Part shown: positions 18,113 through 25,062 of the stretch, in pieces
Numbering within the stretch: the first letter of the stretch is position 1
Layout of the letters: every line of letters begins with the position of its first letter
From: Planctomycetota bacterium
GTDB lineage: Bacteria > Planctomycetota > Planctomycetia > Gemmatales > Gemmataceae
Assembly (NCBI GenBank): GCA_021807595.1
Contig: JAKBCS010000004.1
Coordinates: 1 to 64,000, forward strand
DNA length: 64,000 bases
Reading direction: 5' to 3'
Notes under the pieces: generated by a model
The model's input: the letters and a program-made list of their open reading frames with translations, nothing else
What the model was told of the DNA's origin: nothing
Databases searched by the model: none
Program-made: the position numbers and the translations under genes

Positions 18113-18423
18113 TGTGACTCCTTTCACAAGGAAGACCCCAGTCGTCCACGGGGCGGCTATCAGCCGGGGGGCGCTCCATCGTCCCCAATCCGATACCCGT
18201 GAAGGGGTGGTTTACTCGCGATGCGGCCTCGTCTTTTTATTCCAACTCATCCGCATCCGGCACATTTAGAATCGTCCGACAAGGCAGAGAAGTGCGGACA
18301 AAACGACTGCAACAGACACACGCGGACTTTGCTCTTTGGGCATAACGGGCAAAATCGTTTCCGCTTGCCCATGTTCTCTCGCTTCTCGAAACCGAGCGCA
18401 CGAAAGAGCAGTCTCCCCGTCGA
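18113..18423. other. Intergenic region, nothing recognised
   Basis: About 310 bases between the dnaA stop codon and the start of the small secreted protein gene. I see no gene, no strong hairpin with a T-tract and no repeat family copy. The promoter of the small secreted gene should be here, but no clear consensus boxes are visible. Confidence 0.45.
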
Positions 18424-19830
18424 TCAACGGAGCAGCTCGCGTTCGACGCGCTCGATCAGTTCGCGGATGCCGACGCTTCGTTGACCGAGTGCTAAATCGG
18501 CGTCGGCCTCGATCCATTGGCGCACTTTCTTCTCGGCGGCAACGGCGGTACTGTGATTGCGGCCGCCGAAGTGCTTGCCGATGTCACTGTACGAAGCGGC
18601 CGTGTGCTTGCGCGCCAGATACATCGCCGCCATGCGCGGATGGCTGACCGCCCACGCCCGCGCTTTCGATTGCAAGATGCCATGCTCCAAACGCAGCACC
18701 GAGCAAACGGAGCGATCGATGTCGTCCAGCTGTACAACGCGCACGGCGTGGCGCAGCAGATCCGCCAACGCCTCGCGCACCAAGGGCACATCAATGGCGC
18801 GTCCGGTGACGCGGCTGAAATGGCGGATGCTGTGGATCGCGCCTTCCAACTCGCGGACGTTGCCGCGCAGCTGGCCGGACAGAAAACGCAACACCTCGTC
18901 GGGCAGCGGCTTCTCGTTCTTCGGAGATGCTTTGTGTCGCAAAATCTCCAGCCGAGTCGCGGCGTCGGGCGGCGTCAATCCCCAGACGACGCCGCCGAGC
19001 AAACGGTCGGTCAACTCCGGAGTGAAGTCGTCGGCCAAGCGCGGGTGGCAATCGCACGTCAGAACCATTTGCCGACCGTCTGCTTGCAGCGCGTCGAAAG
19101 TGTGCAGAAATTCGGCCTGCGTGGCCTTCTTCGAGGCCAAAAAGTGCAGATCGTCCACCAGCAACGCATCGCATTCGCGGAACTGCTTGCGAAACCCCGT
19201 CAGTTTATTCAGCCGCATCGCCTGGACGAAACGATTGGTGAAATCCTCGCTCGTCAGATAGAGAACGCGCCAATCGACATGGGCGCGGCGCAGGCCGGCG
19301 TAAATGCCTTCGAGCAGATGCGTCTTTCCCGTGCCGACAGGGCCGTGTAGAACGATGGGATTGGCTCCCTCTCCGGGAGATTCGATGACGCTCTGGGCGG
19401 CGGCAAAGGCGACGCGATTGCACGCTCCGACGATAAAATCGCTCAGGCGATGCCAACGCCTCGATCGGCTTGTGGTCTCGCGCGGCTTCTCGATTTCCCG
19501 TTCCGCTCCGGCCTTCTTCGTCTTGGGATCGGGATGGGGAACGGGTTTGGGAGCGGGGGTCTCGCGGGCTTCGTCCTGTTCGCGCCGCGCCGCCTGGAAT
19601 AGCTCTGGATCGATGACGAAGCGCACCTGCATGGTTTGCCCGAAGACTTCGTGCGCAGCTTCGGCGGTGGCCGTGCCGAAGTTCTTTTCCACCCACTCGG
19701 CAAAGTGACGATTGGGAACGCCGACCGTCAGCTGATCGTCGGCGCGATGGAAGCGCGTTCGTCCTTCAAACCAGAGTTTGTAGCGTGGTTCGCCGATGCG
19801 CCGGACGAGTGCTTTCTCCAGCGCCTGCAT
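18424..19830 (-). CDS. dnaA: Chromosomal replication initiator DnaA
   Basis: DnaA binds 9-mer boxes at the origin and melts DNA in its ATP form. From ATG 19830 the 468 residues show domain I (about 1-75), a Lys/Glu/Pro-rich linker (80-125), an AAA+ domain with Walker A GPVGTGKT (163-170), Walker B LLVDD (223-227) and sensor-2 LRGNVRELEG (321-330), and domain IV with the box-binding signature FGGRNHSTAV (421-430; classical form FGGRDHTTV). The start is uncertain: a TTG at 19854 has GGGGGA upstream, and the frame is open to 20001. No dnaN, recF or gyrB is adjacent, and I see no cluster of DnaA boxes nearby. Confidence 0.93.
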   Translation of the reverse strand: MQALEKALVRRIGEPRYKLWFEGRTRFHRADDQLTVGVPNRHFAEWVEKNFGTATAEAAHEVFGQTMQVRFVIDPELFQAARREQDEARETPAPKPVPHPDPKTKKAGAEREIEKPRETTSRSRRWHRLSDFIVGACNRVAFAAAQSVIESPGEGANPIVLHGPVGTGKTHLLEGIYAGLRRAHVDWRVLYLTSEDFTNRFVQAMRLNKLTGFRKQFRECDALLVDDLHFLASKKATQAEFLHTFDALQADGRQMVLTCDCHPRLADDFTPELTDRLLGGVVWGLTPPDAATRLEILRHKASPKNEKPLPDEVLRFLSGQLRGNVRELEGAIHSIRHFSRVTGRAIDVPLVREALADLLRHAVRVVQLDDIDRSVCSVLRLEHGILQSKARAWAVSHPRMAAMYLARKHTAASYSDIGKHFGGRNHSTAVAAEKKVRQWIEADADLALGQRSVGIRELIERVERELLR

Positions 19831-20243
19831 CAAGTTGCGTTCGCGGACAGTCAAGGGATTCCCCCGGCGCGCAGTCGGTCTGCGAAGGTGGATTTCGGTC
19901 GGCTGGGATGAGTCATCCGGATCGCGGACAGAACCGTCTCTCGTTCCGATGGAGCCTACGCTAGGACGGGCAATTCTAGTCCGCGAACGAGGGTTCGCCA
20001 ACAGCCGTCACGCGCTTTTGTCCCTCTCCGACCGCTTCGAGTGCGGCATTCCCGGCACGATAGGCAATTCACATTCGGAGACGGAAATGGAGACGCCCTA
20101 ACAAGGGGGCGTTTGGTAAAATGGGGCGATTGCGAAGAAGGCGTCAAAATGGCCGGAGCCGGAAGAATGGGCGATGGAAACGATTCCATCGCTCGCTTTT
20201 CCGGCTCCGGAGGTTGTATCCGATGGGTCTGTATCGGTTCGAG
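19831..20243. other. Region upstream of dnaA
   Basis: About 410 bases between dnaA and the next minus-strand gene. It may include the true dnaA N-terminus if a TTG start is used. The family-C palindrome at 20152-20211 lies here. I searched for TTATCCACA-type boxes and found none, so it does not look like an origin. Confidence 0.5.
20152..20211. repeat. Family-C palindrome
   Basis: Outer arms CCGGAGCCGGAA / TTCCGGCTCCGG and inner arms CGATGGAA / TTCCATCG form a long imperfect hairpin. Copies related through the outer arms lie at 44558 and 60709. It sits between the stop of the DUF2203 gene and the upstream region of dnaA, and may end transcription between them. Confidence 0.8.
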
Positions 20244-20753
20244 TTACGACTTCTGCCGGCGCGATTTGCCGCGGCGGGAACGCGGCGCGGGCGGACTCTT
20301 GGTCCACGATTCCGGGACGGCGTGGCGCACCGGATCGCCGGAGAAGTTCCAGAACACAACATCCTCTTCGCCGGGACGCCAGGAAAAGAAGGCGCGGCGA
20401 TCGTTCACGATGGTCGGGAAACCGATGAGTCCCGACGCGCCGTGCAATACGGCCACGCCCAACACTTCGAGTTCGGCATACGCCTCCTGGAGATCCTTCT
20501 CCACGGCGGCGAGTTCCTCCTGAACTTGATAGCGCCGCGATCGTTGCGGCCAGGACAGCGTATTCCGTTGGTTATCGAGACTTTCTCGTTCGGGGCGCAG
20601 CTGGGCGAGGCGTTCGTGACCGGCCATCATGTCGGCGACGATGCGTCCCACCAAGGGCAGCATGGCATGAGTGGCCCCCCACGTCAGCACCAGATCATTT
20701 GGGCCAGGCCGTTCATATGCCCCCGGCACCCGATTTTCAGTGAAACCGTTCAT
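20244..20753 (-). CDS. DUF2203 family protein
   Basis: The 169-residue product has the DUF2203 layout: a helical N-terminus, a charged coiled region (ERESLDNQRN to AELEVLG, about residues 54-100) and the C-terminal beta block with GLIGFPTIVNDRRAFFSWRPGEEDV (about 109-133) followed by VVFWNF. The GLIDF-type turn and W-R-x-G-E motif are the family hallmark. It ends in a basic Arg/Lys/Ser tail. Function is unknown. ATG 20753 has GGGGGA eight bases upstream. It shares orientation with dnaA, but a palindrome separates the two. It is more canonical than the paralogue at 1345. Confidence 0.75.
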   Translation of the reverse strand: MNGFTENRVPGAYERPGPNDLVLTWGATHAMLPLVGRIVADMMAGHERLAQLRPERESLDNQRNTLSWPQRSRRYQVQEELAAVEKDLQEAYAELEVLGVAVLHGASGLIGFPTIVNDRRAFFSWRPGEEDVVFWNFSGDPVRHAVPESWTKSPPAPRSRRGKSRRQKS

Positions 20754-21101
20754 CAATCATTCCCCCTAAGCCATGGAGCCAGGTGTCCTTTATCCACCTG
20801 CTATTCTACGGTCGGAGATCAAGGGCGCGCGCCTGAACGGAATCGCAACGATCTGTGAGGGAAAAAAGGAAGGATGGGAGGGCGCAAAGCGGAGGGTTCG
20901 CCCCGTCCATCACCGCCAGCGTTTAGCCGCGACGCGGAGCGGAGCGCGGAACACTCATCCGCTCCGCTCCGCGTCGCGGCTTGATGAAAAGTCTTCAGAT
21001 AGCGCTACGTTCTGAACGAGGCTATCGGACTTGCCAAGCGCTTGAGAAGATGCAACGATCATGTAACGGCCTCCATGTTGAAGGTGTGCGATACCTCCCG
21101 C
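20754..21101. other. Intergenic region with one family-B palindrome
   Basis: The 350 bases between the DUF2203 start and the ATPase relic contain the palindrome at 20921-20982 and otherwise no supported gene. The sequence just before 21102 may include further remains of the broken ATPase gene in shifted frames, but I could not confirm any. Confidence 0.45.
20921..20982. repeat. Family-B palindrome
   Basis: GTTTAGCCGCGACGCGGAGC forms the left arm and GCTCCGCGTCGCGGCTTGAT the right, with a short spacer. The arms match over about 18 bases. It lies directly upstream of the broken ATPase cassette. Confidence 0.85.
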
Positions 21102-21332
21102 ATGACTCAGAGGTCGTCTTTTGTTTGGCCCAGTTTCCCTAAACTGCCGCCGCCCATCGCGGAAACGCGGTTACATTCCGTTTCGGGAGTGGAAGTCGAA
21201 GTGAACACTTTGGGTTATGTAGAGCTACGTTTGCGCGAAGGAGACCGACTCATTCCGGCGCGCGTCGTCTCGGAAGGGACGCTTCGTATCTTGGGTCTGT
21301 CTGCGGGGAGACCTGGATGCGTAATGTCCTGA
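21102..21332 (+). pseudogene. Remnant of an OLD/AAA_21-type ATPase
   Basis: The frame (in phase from 21042) carries a short stretch that looks like the middle-to-late part of AAA_15/AAA_21 ATPases. GVEVEVNTLGYVELRLREGD is followed by RLIPARVVSEGTLRILGL, the signature region in which SEGTLR precedes the Walker B strand. The protein then runs out of homology and stops. The Walker A region before it and the Walker B/EEPE segment after it are missing, so this is a deletion remnant, not a working ATPase. Its stop overlaps the start of the next fragment by 16 bases, as cassette partners often do. The family match is from memory of motifs and should be checked. Confidence 0.55.
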
Positions 21333-21607
21333 TATTCGGCGAAGACTGTGGCCATGAAGTGGCGTTGCGCACACTCTTGGACCGTCTGGCCGCCGAGTAT
21401 CAGGTTCCGCTCAAGGTCCAAGTGCGAAGCTCCGTCGGCGGGCATGGCCGCACGATCGGTGAGTTAACAGCGTTCCTGAGCGAATTGCAGCGGGATCGAG
21501 CAGCGCTTCCCGATTTGTTCGTCGTAGCGCGCGATGCCAATTGTCTAGGCTGCGCCGATCGAGTCGAGGAAACTGGCTCCGCGCGGAAAAGGCGGACCCT
21601 TCGTTAA
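21317..21607 (+). pseudogene. Truncated partner gene of the ATPase cassette (TOPRIM/DUF4276-like)
   Basis: The 96-residue frame begins MRNVLIFGEDCGHEVALRTL and continues with VRSSVGGHGRTIGEL and DLFVVARDANCLGCADR, a pattern of an acidic residue after strand 1 and an Asp-Ala-Asn after strand 3. This resembles the small proteins encoded directly downstream of AAA_21 ATPases, often listed as DUF4276 or TOPRIM-like nucleases. Those are roughly twice this length; here homology fades after about residue 85 and a stop follows. I read it as truncated. Direct overlap with the ATPase remnant supports a former two-gene cassette of defence type. Confidence 0.5.
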
Positions 21608-21718
21608 CACATCTACTCCGGGATCATCGAGTAGCTTTTCAACGCTGGAAGTCCCAATAGATCGTTTGATTCGACGTACTCCAGGACTACCATTCAAACA
21701 GGAGTTTTAAGATATACC

Positions 21719-23095
21719 ATGAGCCATAAAACTTGGGGCGGGCGCTTCAGCGGGGCGACGGACACTCGCGTTGAGGCGTTCACCGAATCCATCAGCTACG
21801 ATCGGCGTCTCTTTCGCCACGACATCCGCGCCAGTCAGGCACACGCACGCATGTTGGCCGAAGTCGGACTGCTTACCGCCGAAGAGGCCGAGGCCATCGT
21901 CGCGGCGCTCGATGCCATCGGAGTCGAGATCGAACGCGATGAATTCGCCTTCTCGATCCAACTCGAAGACATACACACGCACATCGAACGCGCGTTGATC
22001 GAACGTCTCGGCGATGTGGGGCGAAAGTTGCACACCGGACGCAGCCGCAACGATCAGGTCGTCACCGATGTGAAGCTCTGGGTGCGCGATTCTCTCGACG
22101 CACTCGATGGGTTACTGAAGGAGCTTCAGCGCGCTTTGCTCGCTGCCGCCGAAGGGAATCGCACGCTCGTTTTGCCGGGGTATACGCACATGCAGCGCGC
22201 CCAGCCGGTGTTGGCCGCGCACTATTTCCTCGCTTATATCGAGAAATATCAGCGCGACCGCGAGCGTTTGGCCGACTGCCGCAAGCGCGTTAATGTTTTG
22301 CCGCTCGGAGCAGCCGCCCTAGCCGGTACCTCTCTCCCCATCGACCGAGACAGCGTGCGCCGACAACTCGGCTTCGACGCCCTGGCCGCCAACAGTCTCG
22401 ATGTGTCCAGCGACCGCGATTTCCTGCTCGAATTCGTCTTCGATCTCTCGGCCATCGCCTTGCATCTGAGCGGTTGGGCCGAGGAGTGGATCTTGTGGAC
22501 GACGACGGAGTTCGGCTTCCTCGATCTGCCCGACGCCTTCTGCACCGGATCGAGCATCATGCCGCACAAAAAAAATCCGGATGTTCTGGAGTTGATTCGT
22601 GGGAAATCGGCGCGCGTAACGGCGGATTTGCAGCAATTGATCGTGTTGGTGAAAGGGCTGCCGTTGGCTTATAACCGCGATTTGCAGGAAGATAAGGTTG
22701 CCCTGTTCGACGCCTTCGATACCGTGGCCGCCTCGCTGGAATTGGCCGCCCCGTTGGTGCGCGAGAGCCGATTTCGCGCCGAAGCGATCGCCTCGCGTCT
22801 GGAAGACGGCTTCCTCGACGCCACGACATTAATGGAGTTTTGCATCCTCCAAGGCGTGCCGATGCGCGCCGCACACGAAGCGGTTGGCAAACTAGTGCGA
22901 CTGTGCGAGGAACGCCGTTGTCGCCTCGCCGATTTGCCTCTCGAAGTCTACGAAAACGTGAGCGCGGGACTCAGCGACGGGGTATACAAGGTGTTAGGAG
23001 TCGCCAATGCCCTGGCGGCTTTTCGGAGCGTCGGCTCAACCGCGCCGGCGGAGGTGGAGCGGCAATTGGTTGCGTGGCGAACGAGAATTGCTTAA
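21719..23095 (+). CDS. argH: Argininosuccinate lyase
   Basis: This enzyme catalyses the last step of arginine synthesis, splitting argininosuccinate into arginine and fumarate. The 458-residue protein matches the family length and has the N-terminal WGGRF (6-10), the substrate-binding HTGRSRNDQ (105-113), the TH pair in [10 protein letters not shown] (154-163) and the fumarase/aspartase superfamily signature [11 protein letters not shown] (277-287) on the mobile loop that carries the catalytic serine. ATG 21719 has AGGAG about 13 bases upstream. No other arg gene is near. The stop codon is followed almost at once by the RAYT-like frame. Confidence 0.97.
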   Translation: MSHKTWGGRFSGATDTRVEAFTESISYDRRLFRHDIRASQAHARMLAEVGLLTAEEAEAIVAALDAIGVEIERDEFAFSIQLEDIHTHIERALIERLGDVGRKLHTGRSRNDQVVTDVKLWVRDSLDALDGLLKELQRALLAAAEGNRTLVLPGYTHMQRAQPVLAAHYFLAYIEKYQRDRERLADCRKRVNVLPLGAAALAGTSLPIDRDSVRRQLGFDALAANSLDVSSDRDFLLEFVFDLSAIALHLSGWAEEWILWTTTEFGFLDLPDAFCTGSSIMPHKKNPDVLELIRGKSARVTADLQQLIVLVKGLPLAYNRDLQEDKVALFDAFDTVAASLELAAPLVRESRFRAEAIASRLEDGFLDATTLMEFCILQGVPMRAAHEAVGKLVRLCEERRCRLADLPLEVYENVSAGLSDGVYKVLGVANALAAFRSVGSTAPAEVERQLVAWRTRIA

Positions 23096-23119
23096 AATAA
23101 ATCGATTTGTATTTTTCGG

Positions 23120-23515
23120 TTGCATTACCATTTGGTTCGGGCGACGCACGAACGGACACCCTCGCTGGTTCCCGAACTTCGCCCCGATGTCTTGCGCATT
23201 CAGGCCGAAGAGATCGCCCGGCGCGGAGGCATCCTGATTCGCCAAAATTGTGTGGCGGATCCCATGCACCTACTCGTTCGATTGACGCCGAGCGTTCTGA
23301 TTTCGGATTTCATAGGCCAAGTTAAAGGAGGTGGATGTTATCGTTTCAACCGCGAAGCAAATCCTAAATGGCGTCTCAAATGGCAAGAGGGATATGCAGT
23401 GCTGACCTCGCGCGAAGAGGAGGTTGAGAAGGTGTCTCGTTACATCGACAACCAAGAACGATTGCATCAACAAGGCAAATTATCGCGGATCCTTGAGATG
23501 CTGGCAGATATGTGA
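23120..23515 (+). pseudogene. IS200/RAYT-like tyrosine transposase, probably decayed
   Basis: The 131-residue frame resembles the Y1 (HUH) transposases of IS200 and REP-associated (RAYT) type: HYHLVRATHERTP at the start, the middle DPMHLLVRL, then SDFIGQVKGG, WQEGYAVLTSREEEVEKV and the tyrosine helix YIDNQERLHQQ. In active members the middle motif is DHVHLL; here Pro replaces the first histidine of HUH. There is no ATG start: the frame opens at TTG 23120, and in-frame sequence upstream runs back only to an in-frame stop at 23093, over the last codon of argH. Loss of a catalytic His and of a normal start suggest a dead or domesticated copy. Hairpins follow directly. Confidence 0.72.
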
Positions 23516-23521
23516 ACGGTC

Positions 23522-23605
23522 GCGGACTGAAGTCCGCATTAAGCCGCTAAAGCGGCGAGGGCATTGTTTTTAGCGCTATTCGGCCCCAGCCAAAAGGGCT
23601 GGGCC
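23522..23605. repeat. Three hairpins downstream of the RAYT-like gene
   Basis: Hairpins lie at 23522-23537 (GCGGACTGAAGTCCGC), 23543-23556 (GCCGCTAAAGCGGC) and 23582-23605 (GGCCCCAGCC, AAAA loop, complementary arm with a bulge). GACTGAAGTC and CGCTAAAGCG hairpins in tandem are a pattern I associate with the tails of RAYT/IS200 genes, where the enzyme recognises small hairpins. They may be end sequences of a former element or may stop transcription before lysA. Confidence 0.75.
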
Positions 23606-23674
23606 AACGAAAGCGGAGACGAGATAAGGCAACCCTAAGAAGTCGAGATTTAACGAAAGAAGACAGCAACGGAT

Positions 23675-24958
23675 ATGGACCATTTTCACTATCGCAATCG
23701 GATTCTTCACTGTGAGGACGTACCCGTCCGCCAGCTTGCCGACCTCTACGGGACGCCGCTGTTCGTGTACAGCAAAGCGACGCTGTTGCACCATCTCGGC
23801 GAGATTCAGAAAGCCTTTGCCGAAGTCGATCCGCTGATTTGCTACAGCATCAAGACTAACGGTAATTTGCACCTGTGCCGTCTTCTCAGCGAGGCGGGAT
23901 CGGGGTTCGACGTGACCAGCGGTGGCGAGCTGTATCGGGCGCTCAATGCCGGAGGTAGCGGCGACAAGATCGTCTTTGCCGGTGTCGGCAAGACCGATTC
24001 AGAGATTCGTTACGCCCTGGAGAACGACGTATTTCTCTTCAATGTGGAGAGCGAAGCCGAGTTGCACAACTTGGCCGATGTGGCCCGCGGTGTCGGCAAG
24101 GCGGCGGGGGCGGCGCTGCGTGTGAATCCCGATCTGCCGCCCAAAACGCACGCCAAGACCGATACCAGCGTCAAAGGCGTCAAGTTCGGCCTCGATATCG
24201 ATACCGTTCTCGACGTGGCCAAGGGGGTGGTCGGCAATCCGCACGTCCGCGTCGTCGGCCTGCACATGCACCTCGGTTCGCCGATTCTCAGCGCCAAGCC
24301 GTACCAAGAAGGAGTGGCCAAGGGGTTAATTCTCATCGACCGTTTGCGAGACATGGGACATCCGATAAGTGTCTTGAATATGGGCGGCGGTTTTGGCATC
24401 CACTATCGCAAACGAGAAGCGCAGCCGGCGTCGGCGTTCGCCGAGGTCATCGTGCCGGCGGTTCGGAAGGCCAAATGCCGGCTCGTCCTCGAACCGGGCC
24501 GCTTCATCGTCGGCAACGCCGGCATCTTGGTCAGCCGCGTGTTGTTTCTCAAAGAGTCGGGCGGCAAACAGTTTCTCATTCAAGATGCTGCCATGAACGA
24601 TCTCATACGTCCGACATTGTACGATTCGTTTCATCGCATTTGGCCGGCCGAGCCGCCGGAGGGACTGCCCGCGCCGCCGGACGATTTTGAAGCCGAAATT
24701 CCCCAGACTCTGAAACAAGATGTCGTCGGTCCCGTGTGCGAATCCGGCGATTTTCTGGCCAAGGATCGATGTCTGCCCGTCCTGAAACGCGGCGACGTGT
24801 TGGCGACGTTCAGCGCCGGCGCGTACGGCATGGCGATGAGTTCCAATTACAACAGCCGTCCGCGCGCCGCCGAGGTCTTGGTGGACGGCGGAAGGCATCG
24901 CTTGATCCGTCGCCGCGAAACACACGAAGATCTGATTCGCCCGGAACTCGAAGTGTGA
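23675..24958 (+). CDS. lysA: Diaminopimelate decarboxylase
   Basis: This PLP enzyme converts meso-diaminopimelate to lysine. The 427-residue fold-type III protein has the PLP lysine at residue 60 (CYSIKTN), HMHLGS (197-202), the phosphate-binding MGGGFG (236-241), EPGR (273-276), the catalytic CESGD (355-359) and the C-terminal YNSRPRAAEVLVDG. The order matches LysA; an ornithine or carboxynorspermidine decarboxylase is less likely because of EPGRFIVGNAG and CESGDF. The ribosome-binding site is a weak AAGAAGA. No dap gene is adjacent. A family-B palindrome follows the stop by 14 bases. Confidence 0.95.
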   Translation: MDHFHYRNRILHCEDVPVRQLADLYGTPLFVYSKATLLHHLGEIQKAFAEVDPLICYSIKTNGNLHLCRLLSEAGSGFDVTSGGELYRALNAGGSGDKIVFAGVGKTDSEIRYALENDVFLFNVESEAELHNLADVARGVGKAAGAALRVNPDLPPKTHAKTDTSVKGVKFGLDIDTVLDVAKGVVGNPHVRVVGLHMHLGSPILSAKPYQEGVAKGLILIDRLRDMGHPISVLNMGGGFGIHYRKREAQPASAFAEVIVPAVRKAKCRLVLEPGRFIVGNAGILVSRVLFLKESGGKQFLIQDAAMNDLIRPTLYDSFHRIWPAEPPEGLPAPPDDFEAEIPQTLKQDVVGPVCESGDFLAKDRCLPVLKRGDVLATFSAGAYGMAMSSNYNSRPRAAEVLVDGGRHRLIRRRETHEDLIRPELEV

Positions 24959-24971
24959 ACGAAGTTTTCTC

Positions 24972-25029
24972 GTTTAGCCGCGACGCGCAGCGGAGGGCTT
25001 CGCGCTCCGCTGCGCGTCGCGGCTAAACG
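24972..25029. repeat. Family-B palindrome
   Basis: The most complete copy in the window: GTTTAGCCGCGACGCGCAGC on the left and GCTGCGCGTCGCGGCTAAAC on the right, perfectly complementary over 20 bases with an 18-base spacer that is itself palindromic. It lies between lysA and the next gene and may serve as a terminator. Confidence 0.9.
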
Positions 25030-25062
25030 AATCCCTTCCGCGTTTATTGAAGAGGCTCCGTC

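Noticed and set aside
18113..20243. Chromosomal origin next to dnaA
   Set aside because: No cluster of DnaA boxes and no dnaN neighbour. A lone ATATCCACA-like site near 16087 is not enough.
23520..23610. tRNA or riboswitch upstream of lysA
   Set aside because: The hairpins do not make a cloverleaf and lack the lysine riboswitch core; they fit RAYT-type hairpins better.
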